From the NCBI GenBank assembly GCA_900012615.1, contig LT009757.1, positions 1,873,520-1,937,519 of the forward strand: a stretch of DNA of 64,000 nucleotides, written 5' to 3'. The position numbers and the translations under genes were made by a program. Positions 1 through 8,098 of the stretch are shown piece after piece. Each line of letters opens with the position of its first letter. Within the stretch, counting starts at the first letter, position 1. Source of the stretch: Agrobacterium genomosp. 13 str. CFBP 6927 (GTDB lineage Bacteria; Pseudomonadota; Alphaproteobacteria; Rhizobiales; Rhizobiaceae). Below the pieces are notes generated by a model that was given only the letters and a program-made list of their open reading frames with translations, was not told the DNA's origin and did not search any database.

Positions 1-137
1 TGCCCATCGACATGCTGGGTTACATGGAAATCGTCTTCGATCCTTCCGTGGCCGCACTCTCCTCGCTGCTCGCCTTCCTTTCCATCGGCATCGTCTTCAT
101 GGCCGAACGTTTTCTGGGGTTCTCCCGTTATGTCTGA
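1..137 (+). CDS. ABC transporter permease, C-terminal end only
   Basis: Open frame entering from the left edge and stopping with TGA at 135-137. The visible 44 residues contain a hydrophobic helix (roughly SSLLAFLSIGIVFMAE) followed by a short basic tail, as at the C-terminus of inner-membrane ABC permeases of the Fe3+/polyamine type. It overlaps the next gene, an ABC ATPase, by 8 bases, so the two are almost certainly translationally coupled parts of one importer. The start and most of the protein lie outside the window, so the substrate family cannot be judged from this piece alone. Confidence 0.75.
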   Translation, partial: PIDMLGYMEIVFDPSVAALSSLLAFLSIGIVFMAERFLGFSRYV

Positions 138-1155
138 CGCAAATTACCTTTCGCTCCAAAAAGTCTCGCTCGCTTATGGCAACAGCATCGCCGTCAAGGA
201 TCTCGATCTCGATATCCGCAAGGGCGAACTGCTCGCCCTTCTCGGGCCTTCCGGCTGCGGCAAGACCACGACGATGCGCGCCATTGCCGGGCTGATGCCG
301 GTGGCGGGCGGACATATCGATCTCGATGGGGCCGATATCACCCGCGTTGCCGCCAACAAGCGCGCCGTGGGTCTGGTGTTCCAGTCCTATGCGCTTTTCC
401 CGCATCTGACGGTCTATGAAAACGTCGCCTTCGGCCTGAAGCTCAAGGGCATGAGCGGCAAGACGCTGGAGGACAAGGTCGCCTCCGGCCTGAAATCGGT
501 GGGCTTGTCCAATTTCGCCTCGCGCAAGCCGGCTGAGCTATCAGGCGGCCAGCAGCAGCGCGTGGCGCTGGCGCGCTCCATGGTCATGGAACCGAAGGTG
601 CTCCTGCTTGATGAGCCGCTTTCCAACCTCGATGCCCGCCTGCGCCTTGAAATGCGCACCGAATTGCAGCGCGTGCAGAAGGAAACCGGCGTGACGATGA
701 TCTTCGTCACCCATGACCAGATCGAGGCGCTCGCGCTCGCTGATCGCATCGTCGTCATGAAGGGCGGTAAGATCGAACAGATCGGCACGCCGGAAGAAAT
801 TTACAACGCGCCGGTTTCGTCCTTCGTGGCGGATTTCGTCGGTTTCGAAAACATCTTCGCGCTGGAAGGCGGCGCGCTCAAAACCGCAAACGGCACGACA
901 CCGCTTCCCGGACCAGTCCTTTCAGCATCCGGACTGGCCTGGCGGCCGCGCATGGTCACCCTTGGTTCAGGTCCTTTCCAGGGAACCGTGCGCGGCACCT
1001 CCTTTGCCGGCAACAGCCGCGAATATCTGCTGGATACGCCGCTTGGGCCCATCAAGGCGGAAACCGATGCGGCGCTTGCCGCCCATACGATTGGAGATAC
1101 GCTCGCTTTCGATCTGCCGGTTGAAAAGGCGGCGAGCCTCAAGGTGTTCAACTGA
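130..1155 (+). CDS. ABC transporter ATP-binding protein (polyamine/Fe3+/sugar importer type)
   Basis: 341-residue importer ATPase. Walker A GPSGCGKT at residues 39-46, Q-loop at Q85 in VFQSYALFPH, signature LSGGQ at 137-141, Walker B LLLDEP near 158-163 and the switch histidine in FVTHDQ near 195. The last 100 residues have the OB-like TOBE regulatory region of the PotA/FbpC/UgpC group. It follows a permease with an 8-base overlap and is followed 2 bases later by a nucleoside hydrolase and then adenine deaminase. Context therefore suggests uptake of nucleosides or a related purine compound. That substrate is inferred; the ATPase sequence alone does not reveal it. Confidence 0.9.
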   Translation: MSDANYLSLQKVSLAYGNSIAVKDLDLDIRKGELLALLGPSGCGKTTTMRAIAGLMPVAGGHIDLDGADITRVAANKRAVGLVFQSYALFPHLTVYENVAFGLKLKGMSGKTLEDKVASGLKSVGLSNFASRKPAELSGGQQQRVALARSMVMEPKVLLLDEPLSNLDARLRLEMRTELQRVQKETGVTMIFVTHDQIEALALADRIVVMKGGKIEQIGTPEEIYNAPVSSFVADFVGFENIFALEGGALKTANGTTPLPGPVLSASGLAWRPRMVTLGSGPFQGTVRGTSFAGNSREYLLDTPLGPIKAETDAALAAHTIGDTLAFDLPVEKAASLKVFN

Positions 1156-1157
1156 CC

Positions 1158-2078
1158 ATGGGTGTATGGATCGATACCGATATGGGCTTTGACGATATTG
1201 CCGCCATCATGGTGGTGCAATCGTCGGGCCTTGCCATTGACGGCATTTCGCTGGTCTTCGGCAATGCGACGCTTCAGGCGGTCTGCCGCAACGCTGCCGG
1301 GGCCGTTGCGAGCTTCGGCTGGTCGATGCCGATCCATCAGGGCCGCGCCATGCCGGTGCTCGGCGCGCTCGAAACCGCGCAATGCATTCTGGGCGATAGC
1401 GGCATTCCAACCGTCGGCCAAAGCCTGCCGGATGCGCCGGCTCTGCCGAAAAGCGATGCTTTCGCCGCTCTCTGCAGCTGGCTGGAAGGAGCAGGCGAAA
1501 AGCGTATCCTCGCGCTTGGACCGCTGACCAATATTGCCGCCCTGTGCCTTGCCAGACCTGATCTTGCGGCCAGAATTTCCGATCTGACCTGGATGGGTGG
1601 CGGCGTGACCAGCGGCAACCACACCGCCTCGGCAGAATTCAACGCCTTTGCCGATCCCGAAGCGCTGGCCATCGTGCTCTCCCACGGCCTGCCGTTGCGC
1701 ATGGTCGATCTGGACGCCTGCCGCAAAGTCACCGCCTCGCCTGCCGATGTGCTGCCGATCCGCAATGCTGGCGGTAAAAACGCCGGGCTGATTGCCGATC
1801 TGCTGGAAGGTTTCATCGGCATCGCCACGAGACGTGGCCGGCCGGCCATGGCGCTTTACGATCCTGTCGCCGCCGTCGGCTTCACCTCCGACCTGCTTGG
1901 CTGGCGCCATGCACGCATCGATGTCGAACTGCACGCAGCGCTGACACGCGGGCGAACCGTGGTTGAAACGCGCCTGGAGAAGGTTCAGGCCTTCAACGCG
2001 CATTTTGCCGAAAGCGTGAATGCCGAAGCCGCGACGGCTGCCGTTCTTGAGGCGCTGCGCCAGGAGGCCGCCCGATGA
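1158..2078 (+). CDS. Nucleoside hydrolase (IUNH family)
   Basis: 306 residues. The N-terminal DTDMGFDD (D6, D8, D12, D13) is the calcium and ribose binding motif DTDxGxDD of inosine-uridine preferring nucleoside hydrolases, which split nucleosides into base plus ribose. A later LYDPVA segment (around residue 235) matches the second calcium-ligand region. Length is normal for the family. The ATG lies 2 bases after the ABC ATPase stop, and the last 4 bases (ATGA) overlap the adenine deaminase start. The order transporter, hydrolase, deaminase suggests imported adenosine is cleaved to adenine and then deaminated. Exact base preference cannot be read from sequence. Confidence 0.9.
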   Translation: MGVWIDTDMGFDDIAAIMVVQSSGLAIDGISLVFGNATLQAVCRNAAGAVASFGWSMPIHQGRAMPVLGALETAQCILGDSGIPTVGQSLPDAPALPKSDAFAALCSWLEGAGEKRILALGPLTNIAALCLARPDLAARISDLTWMGGGVTSGNHTASAEFNAFADPEALAIVLSHGLPLRMVDLDACRKVTASPADVLPIRNAGGKNAGLIADLLEGFIGIATRRGRPAMALYDPVAAVGFTSDLLGWRHARIDVELHAALTRGRTVVETRLEKVQAFNAHFAESVNAEAATAAVLEALRQEAAR

Positions 2079-3868
2079 AGACGCAATTCCCGACGCGCGA
2101 GCCGGCGGATCTCACCGACGATGCACTCCGCACCCGCGCGGTTGCCGCCGCACGCGGCGATGCGCCATTTGATGTTCTCATCACTGGCGGAACGCTGGTG
2201 GATGTCGTCACGGGAGAGCTTCGCGCCGCCGATATCGGCATCGTCGGCGCGCTGATTGCCAGCGTGCACGAGCGTGCAAGCCGCAGCGACGCTGCACGGA
2301 TCATCGATGCGGCAGGCGCCTATGTCTCGCCCGGCCTCATCGACACGCATATGCATATTGAAAGCTCGATGGTTACACCGGCCGTCTATGCGAAGGCTGT
2401 GGTCGCCCGTGGCGTTACCACCATCGTCTGGGACCCACATGAATTCGGTAATGTGCACGGTGTGGAAGGGGTGCGCTGGGCGGCGAAAGCAATAGAAAAC
2501 CTGCCGCTGCGCGCCATTCTGCTTGCGCCGTCGTCAGTGCCGTCAGCACCGGGGCTGGAGCGCGGCGGTGCAGATTTCGACGCCGGAATTCTCTCTGATA
2601 TCCTCTCCTGGCCGCAGATTGGCGGCGTTGCGGAAATCATGAACATGCGCGGCGTCATCGAGCGTGATCCGCGCATGAGCGGCATCGTGCAGGCGGGGCT
2701 CGTCTCGGAGAAGCTGCTCTGCGGCCATGCGCGCGGCCTGAAGGATGCCGATCTCAACGCCTTCATGGCGGCGGGCGTTTCTTCCGATCACGAGCTGGTC
2801 TCGGCCGAAGACCTGATGGCGAAGCTCAGGGCGGGGCTCACCATCGAGTTGCGCGGCTCGCACGATCACCTGCTGCCGGAATTCGTGGAAGCGCTGAATG
2901 CGCTGGGCCATCTGCCGCAGACGGTGACGCTCTGCACCGACGACGTGTTTCCGGATGACCTGCTGCGGGGCGGCGGACTTGACGATGTGGTACGCCGCCT
3001 TGTCCGTTATGGACTGAAGCCGGAATGGGCGCTACGCGCCGCAACGCTGAATGCTGCGCAAAGACTTGGCCGTGCCGATCTCGGCCTCATCGCTGCCGGC
3101 CGTCGCGCCGACATCGTCATTTTCGAGGATTTGAGCAGCTTTGCCGCCCGCCACGTTCTGGCAGGGGGCAGGGCGGTTGCGGAAGGCGGGCATATGCTCG
3201 TTGACATTCCGGCCTGTGATGCGGCGGTGCTCGAAGGCTCGATGAAGCTGCCGCTGCGTGAAGCCGATGACTTCAGGGTTGCCTCCGAGGGCGCGAGGGT
3301 GCGCCTTGCCACCATCGACCGCCCGCGCTTCACGCAATGGGGCGAGGTGGAGGCCGAGGTGAAGGACGGCTTCGTCGTTCCGCCTGAGGGCGCGACGATG
3401 ATTTCCGTCACCCACCGCCACGGCAAGGCCGAGCCGGTCACCAGAACCGGCTTCCTCACCGGCTGGGGAAACTGGAACGGCGCCTTCGCCACCACTGTCT
3501 CGCATGACAGCCACAACCTCACAGTTTTTGGCGGCAATGTCGAAGACATGGCGCTCGCTGCCAATGCGGTGATAGTGGCAGGCGGCGGTATGGCTGTCGC
3601 CTCTGAAGGCAAGGTCACCGCACTGCTTCCCCTGCCGCTCTCCGGCCTCGTATCCGATGCGCCTCTTGAAGAGGTGGCAAAGGCTTTCGAAGAATTGCGC
3701 GAAGCCCTCGGCACGGTGGTGGAATGGCAGCCGCCCTATCTCGTCTTCAAGGCCTGCTTCGGTGCGACGCTTGCGTGCAATATCGGCCCGCACCAGACGG
3801 ATATGGGCATTGCCGATGTGTTGACGGGCAGGGTGATGCAAAGCCCGGTGATTGCGGTGGTGGGCTGA
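2075..3868 (+). CDS. ade: Adenine deaminase
   Basis: 597 residues, the usual length for the microbial Ade family, which converts adenine to hypoxanthine and ammonia. The metal-binding motif lies in SPGLIDTHMHIESSMVTP (H92 and H94), followed by WDPHEFGNVHG, and the C-terminal adenine-deaminase domain ends with GPHQTDMGIADV. The fold is a composite amidohydrolase barrel with flanking beta domain. It starts inside the nucleoside hydrolase stop codon (ATGA), so it is coupled to it and probably processes the adenine the hydrolase releases. No strong terminator is visible in the 63 bases before the convergent protease gene. Confidence 0.95.
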   Translation: MKTQFPTREPADLTDDALRTRAVAAARGDAPFDVLITGGTLVDVVTGELRAADIGIVGALIASVHERASRSDAARIIDAAGAYVSPGLIDTHMHIESSMVTPAVYAKAVVARGVTTIVWDPHEFGNVHGVEGVRWAAKAIENLPLRAILLAPSSVPSAPGLERGGADFDAGILSDILSWPQIGGVAEIMNMRGVIERDPRMSGIVQAGLVSEKLLCGHARGLKDADLNAFMAAGVSSDHELVSAEDLMAKLRAGLTIELRGSHDHLLPEFVEALNALGHLPQTVTLCTDDVFPDDLLRGGGLDDVVRRLVRYGLKPEWALRAATLNAAQRLGRADLGLIAAGRRADIVIFEDLSSFAARHVLAGGRAVAEGGHMLVDIPACDAAVLEGSMKLPLREADDFRVASEGARVRLATIDRPRFTQWGEVEAEVKDGFVVPPEGATMISVTHRHGKAEPVTRTGFLTGWGNWNGAFATTVSHDSHNLTVFGGNVEDMALAANAVIVAGGGMAVASEGKVTALLPLPLSGLVSDAPLEEVAKAFEELREALGTVVEWQPPYLVFKACFGATLACNIGPHQTDMGIADVLTGRVMQSPVIAVVG

Positions 3869-3931
3869 GCGCCGGGCATTCTGGTGCTCTCTTCCCATTC
3901 CGGTGAATCGGCGCAGGCATAAGCGCGGAGA

Positions 3932-5125
3932 TTAAACGGAGAGGGGGCCGCCCACCTGCTTTTCGGCCCAGTCATGCGCCCAGCTGGCGCGCGAGCAATA
4001 ACCGCGACTGCCATCTTCGCCGAAAAACACGCCAGCCCAGAGCGGCGTCGCATCATCCGTCAGAACCCAGCCGCCGGAATCTCCCTGCGTCGGCATGGGC
4101 GTGACGAGATGCCCGAGCGCACCGCCAATCGGAATGACCGGCTGCGGCCGAAGCTCGATCTGGTCGCGAAAACAATAGGTCGAGGTGCCGTCCGTGAAGG
4201 CGTAGCTGATCGCCAGCGAACCGAGCTTGCATTTATAGGTGCCGCTTTTGCCCCTGAGTGTCACGTTTTGCCCCGGCGTCAGGCTGGCGGCCACCCCGCC
4301 CAAGGAAGGCGCTGCCGGTGCTTTGGTCAGCTCGATCAGCGAGAAGTCGAACATATTCACCGAACCGCTATTGCCGGGATAAGGTTTCGGCATCGGCAGC
4401 GCCACCGGATCGCAGATCGTATGGGCCGGCAAAGGGTGAAGGATGGTATGATGTTTCACCGTGCCGATCTGGTAACCCATCGCATCGAAAATATCGACAC
4501 CGGTTTTGGCGACATGAGCGCATGTCATGCCGTATTCGTTGTTGTTCGTATCCCTCAGCGTCCCGCCATAGGTGCCGATTTCACCTGCGCTGGTGGTGAT
4601 CTCGTCGCCTGCCGCAAAGGCAAGCCTGGCTCTTGGACGTTCCTCTATCCGGGCGGAAGCGAGACTTTGATCAATGAGAGCGGTTAATCGGCGAAGTGCC
4701 ACAATATCACCGCCGTCCTCCAGAGCCTCCGGAGTCCCTTTTGCCGGGGTCTTGAGCGGGCCGTAAACGATGGTCATCACGACAGGACCGCTTTTCGTTG
4801 GGCGCGGGATTGCGTCCCACAGCGAAACGTCACGCTTGAGGTCGCGGCGCCTATATCCCTGATAGGGCGTCTGGAACGGCCATTCCGGAAAAGCCAGGGG
4901 CAATCTCCACCAGTCGCGGAAAGGGCGACCGTCAAGAAGATACTCATACCGGTAGCGCTCGCTCTCCGGCAGGACGCCATCTTCGATATCGTAAAGCAGC
5001 ATCCATAACGGATCCACGTCGAGGGTGAAGCCGTGCACGATGGGGATTTCCGAGGCCGCCCTCGCCAATTGCGTCATGGCATCGGAAGTGTCGAAATAGG
5101 CGCGCAGGTCCTCATAGGTCGGCAT
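3932..5125 (-). CDS. Trypsin-like serine protease domain protein, cytosolic
   Basis: 397 residues with no signal peptide or membrane segment. The first 165 residues are unrecognised, acidic and rich in W, Y and P. From about 180 a chymotrypsin-fold protease can be read: His204 in TCAHV, Asp260 in FDFSLIEL and Ser350 in TQGDSGGWV, the correct H-D-S order and consensus surroundings. It starts 6 bases after the stop of a small membrane protein gene, so the two form one operon. Most bacterial trypsin-fold proteases are exported, so a leaderless one paired with a membrane protein is unusual and resembles effector/sensor pairs in bacterial conflict systems. That role is inference; the protease fold itself is well supported. 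Confidence 0.8.
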   Translation of the reverse strand: MPTYEDLRAYFDTSDAMTQLARAASEIPIVHGFTLDVDPLWMLLYDIEDGVLPESERYRYEYLLDGRPFRDWWRLPLAFPEWPFQTPYQGYRRRDLKRDVSLWDAIPRPTKSGPVVMTIVYGPLKTPAKGTPEALEDGGDIVALRRLTALIDQSLASARIEERPRARLAFAAGDEITTSAGEIGTYGGTLRDTNNNEYGMTCAHVAKTGVDIFDAMGYQIGTVKHHTILHPLPAHTICDPVALPMPKPYPGNSGSVNMFDFSLIELTKAPAAPSLGGVAASLTPGQNVTLRGKSGTYKCKLGSLAISYAFTDGTSTYCFRDQIELRPQPVIPIGGALGHLVTPMPTQGDSGGWVLTDDATPLWAGVFFGEDGSRGYCSRASWAHDWAEKQVGGPLSV

Positions 5126-5131
5126 GGACGC

Positions 5132-5593
5132 TTACTCCGGTTTGGGTTCGAAAAATCCGGCGACGAAGGTGAAGATCGGCGCGAGCAGGCCGGCCCAGAA
5201 AACGCTGTACCATTGGTGCACGAGAAAGACCGAGCCGCTCAATGTGTAGGCCCAGAGCACGAAGGCGATGGTGGAGATGCCGGCATTCAGCATCCAGGGC
5301 TGGCCCGGCAGTCTGCGGCGATAGAGATAGATGGGCGTGCCGATGATGCCGAGGGCCAGAATGGCCCAGCTGACGATCGCGGCCTGCGTGGAGACGACGC
5401 TGTCCGCCGTGAGCGTGCTCAGCCCATAGTGGGAATTGACCATTTTATCGACGGCAACGTAAAGCGCGACGGATTCCGCCGGGATATATTTGATTAGACG
5501 GTCGCGATAGTCATCGGGCGGCAGGTTTTTCAATGACTTGGCGGAAGCCAAGCGCCCGGTGATCGCACTTTGTGGCACAACAAGTCTCGCCAT
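5132..5593 (-). CDS. Small multi-pass membrane protein, first gene of the protease operon
   Basis: 153 residues. A soluble N-terminal part of about 65 residues includes DDYRDRLIKYIPAE and a short amphipathic stretch. Three hydrophobic segments follow, roughly at residues 70-90, 103-125 and 128-147, separated by the basic loop YRRRLPGQPW. I recognise no named family. The start ATG at 5593 follows a visibly AT-rich stretch that could hold the promoter. The gene is 6 bases upstream of the protease gene on the same strand, suggesting it anchors, senses for, or is a substrate of the protease. Function otherwise unknown. Confidence 0.75.
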   Translation of the reverse strand: MARLVVPQSAITGRLASAKSLKNLPPDDYRDRLIKYIPAESVALYVAVDKMVNSHYGLSTLTADSVVSTQAAIVSWAILALGIIGTPIYLYRRRLPGQPWMLNAGISTIAFVLWAYTLSGSVFLVHQWYSVFWAGLLAPIFTFVAGFFEPKPE

Positions 5594-5805
5594 GATGCTT
5601 GCCCGCTTAAAAATTTGAACCGAAAATAAATAATAAATACGACTATGCCGTGTATGTATACTAAATAATTGGTTGAGTCCATTGAATAGTGATGTATACG
5701 CTGCGGATTTATTGGGTATGCGCAGTATTGTTTCGTTGCAGTCTTCCGGGGAAGGGAGGCTTCATGGTTGAAGCCGCCCCGGCTCGTGTGCCGGAAAGGC
5801 GGACT
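5594..5805. promoter_or_regulatory. AT-rich intergenic region upstream of the membrane protein/protease operon
   Basis: About 100 bases next to 5593 are strikingly AT-rich compared with the surrounding high-GC sequence (runs of A, T and ATAAATA near 5620-5670). This should contain the minus-strand promoter of the membrane protein/protease pair. Toward 5805 it becomes GC-rich and adjoins the stop of the M20 hydrolase gene. No gene-sized open frame is convincing here. Confidence 0.4.
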
Positions 5806-6978
5806 TCACTCCGCCGCCAGCTCCTGCTCTACCAGTGTCGCCCAGAAGGCCGCACCCGGAACGATTGCGGCGTCGTTGAAGTCGTAGGACGTGTTGTGGT
5901 GCAGCGCGCCATCCACCGCCGGGCCGTTGCCGAGCCAGACGTAACAGCCGGGCGCTTCACCGGCGAAGAAGGCGAAATCGTCGCCGGCCGTCGAGGGCGG
6001 GAAGGCGGTGCGGGCCTTGTTGCCGAAGACGGTCTTGGCGGCCCGGAGCGCCCGTTTCGTCGCATCGGCATCGTTGATGACGGGTGGAATGCGGCGGATG
6101 AATTCGTAATTCGCCTCGATGCCGAACATGGCTGCCGTACCCCGGACGAGCCTGCCGATTTCCGTTTCAAGCTGGTTGCGCACGTCTGGCGCATAGGCAC
6201 GCGCCGTGCCGCCGATTTCAACGAGATCGGGGATGACATTGAGCGCCTTCGGGTCACCCGCCTGCACCGAGCAGGCGCTGACGACGGCAGGTTGCAGCGG
6301 ATCGACGACGCGGCCAACGATGCTTTGCAGCGAAGCGAGGAAGGTGCCCGCCGCCGTCACCGGGTCGCGGCCGAGATGCGGCTTGGCGCCGTGGGTGCCG
6401 ACGCCCCGGAAGGTGACGCGCCAGCTATCGGAAGAGGCAAGCTGTGGTCCTTCCACCACGGCCATCTCGTCAATGCCAAGCCCCGGCATATTGTGCAGGC
6501 CATAAACCGCATCGCAGGGGAACAGCGTAAAAAGCCCGTCCTCCACCATTTTTTTCGCGCCGCCGCGGCCCTCTTCAGCCGGCTGGAAGATGAAATGCAC
6601 GGTGCCGGAAAAATCGCGGCTCCTTGCGAGATAACGCGCGGCACCCAGCAGCATGGCGGTATGGCCGTCATGGCCGCAGGCATGCATCTTGCCGGGGAAC
6701 TTCGATTTATAGGGCCTGTCAGGCACTTCCGGCATGGCGAGCGCATCCATGTCGGCGCGAAGACCGATGCTGCGGGTGCCGTTGCCGACCTGCAGGGTGC
6801 CGACCACGCCGGTGCCGCCAAGACCGCGATGGACCTTCAATCCCGCCCTTTCGAGCAGGTCGGCGACGATGGCGCTCGTCCGCTCCTCTTCAAAGCCCAG
6901 TTCCGGATGGGCGTGGAGATCGTGGCGAAGCTCCGTCAGGAATGGCAGGTCCTCGCCGATGCGGTCCAGCAGTCTCAT
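5806..6978 (-). CDS. M20D family metallopeptidase/amidohydrolase (hippurate hydrolase-like)
   Basis: 390 residues from the ATG at 6978 (MRLLDRIGE). Zinc-site motifs are clear: HACGHDGHTAMLLG and FQPAEEGRGG, with the dimerisation region GTHGAKPHLGRDP and the C-terminal DDFAFF. The family removes acyl groups from N-acyl amino acids or splits small peptides in the cytoplasm. The open frame runs further upstream, but that extension lacks family similarity and would overlap the divergent phosphoribosyltransferase gene, so I chose the ATG just before the conserved region. Exact substrate unknown; peptide transport genes downstream fit an acylated amino acid or peptide. Confidence 0.88.
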   Translation of the reverse strand: MRLLDRIGEDLPFLTELRHDLHAHPELGFEEERTSAIVADLLERAGLKVHRGLGGTGVVGTLQVGNGTRSIGLRADMDALAMPEVPDRPYKSKFPGKMHACGHDGHTAMLLGAARYLARSRDFSGTVHFIFQPAEEGRGGAKKMVEDGLFTLFPCDAVYGLHNMPGLGIDEMAVVEGPQLASSDSWRVTFRGVGTHGAKPHLGRDPVTAAGTFLASLQSIVGRVVDPLQPAVVSACSVQAGDPKALNVIPDLVEIGGTARAYAPDVRNQLETEIGRLVRGTAAMFGIEANYEFIRRIPPVINDADATKRALRAAKTVFGNKARTAFPPSTAGDDFAFFAGEAPGCYVWLGNGPAVDGALHHNTSYDFNDAAIVPGAAFWATLVEQELAAE

Positions 6979-7185
6979 AGCTTGTCCTTGAATATGGGAA
7001 AAACTCACGCCATAGGTGAGCTTGTCCGAATGCCTGTTGCTTTGTTTCCTTCTAGCTGAAAAAGCCAATGAAAAGAACCCGCCGCATGTTTGCGGTTGTT
7101 GAAATGCCTGATGTGAAGAACCGGGTTGGCGTGGCTGAAAATTGCGAGTGCTGCTTGCCGCCCCGTTCCTGAAAGGAAAAGACCG

Positions 7186-7893
7186 ATGCCGCAATCCGCA
7201 TCGCCCGCCGCCCAGTCTCCCGCTGCGCCGCATGAGTTCTGGCAGGATATCTGCGCGCCCCGCACATTTGATACGGCAGGCCCGCATTCCGCCTTCTTTC
7301 CGGCGGAACTGGATGATGGACGTCAGATCTGCCTGCCTATCCGGCCGCTGGCGGATGGTGAGCACGCGCTGGCCTCGCTTATCGTCAATCAGGCCTCTTT
7401 TGAGGTGCTGGAGGCGCTGGCCGCCGATCTTGCCCAGAAGCTTCTCCCCCTCAAGCCCGATGTGGTGATTGGCCTGCCGACGCTCGGGCTGACGCTCGCC
7501 GCCGCCGTTGCCCGTCACCTTGGCCATTCGCGTTACGTGCCGCTCGGGACATCGCGCAAATTCTGGTATCTGGAGGAACTGTCGGTGCCCATGTCCTCCA
7601 TCACCACCAAACAGGAAAAGCGGCTTTATATCGATCCGCGCATGGTGCCGCTCATCGAGGGCAGGCGGGTGGCGCTGGTGGATGATGTCATATCGAGCGG
7701 CAGTTCCATCATTTCAGGTCTTTCGCTTCTCGCCTCGTCCGGCATCCGGCCGGTGGTGATCGGCGCAGCCATGCTGCAATCGGATCGCTGGCGGCAAAAA
7801 ATCGCCGCTTTCGGGCCGGAATGGCCGGAGCGGGTGAGGGGTGTTTTCGTCACGCCGCTGCTGAAAAAGGCGGAAGGTGGCTGGCGGGATTGA
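7186..7893 (+). CDS. Phosphoribosyltransferase-domain protein, uncharacterised
   Basis: 235 residues from ATG 7186, preceded by GAAAGGAAAAG as ribosome binding site; an in-frame upstream start at 7126 lacks such a site. The type I PRTase signature VALVDDVISSGSS (about residues 162-174) binds the ribose-phosphate of PRPP. The preceding IGLPTLGLTLAAAVARHLG matches the PPi-loop region of adenine PRTase-like proteins. It stands between an M20 hydrolase and a dipeptidase, and near the adenine deaminase. A purine or cytosine-like base is a reasonable substrate guess, but similar rhizobial proteins have, to my knowledge, no assigned reaction. Confidence 0.8.
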   Translation: MPQSASPAAQSPAAPHEFWQDICAPRTFDTAGPHSAFFPAELDDGRQICLPIRPLADGEHALASLIVNQASFEVLEALAADLAQKLLPLKPDVVIGLPTLGLTLAAAVARHLGHSRYVPLGTSRKFWYLEELSVPMSSITTKQEKRLYIDPRMVPLIEGRRVALVDDVISSGSSIISGLSLLASSGIRPVVIGAAMLQSDRWRQKIAAFGPEWPERVRGVFVTPLLKKAEGGWRD

Positions 7894-8098
7894 CGTTTCG
7901 CAATTCCCGGTAAAAGGCAAGTGGTGATAATTTCATCGTTGCCTAATTTGCGTCTTGCGGAGCCGCGAGAGATCGTCCTAAGATCATCTTCGACAGATTA
8001 CAGCGGTCGGCGAAAAATGCGCCGGTTTGCTTTCGCGCGGTGTCATTCCGGCGTCTGCCCACCCCCTTTGGTCTTGCCGCTTACTGGAATTTCTTGAC

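Noticed and set aside
5689..7059. Plus-strand 456-codon frame across the M20 gene
   Set aside because: Shadow of the M20 coding strand; no domain and low-complexity Arg/Gly/Ala composition.
6979..7527. N-terminal extension of the M20 gene on minus
   Set aside because: It would overlap the divergent phosphoribosyltransferase gene, lacks family similarity, and the normal M20 N-terminus begins at MRLLDRIGE.
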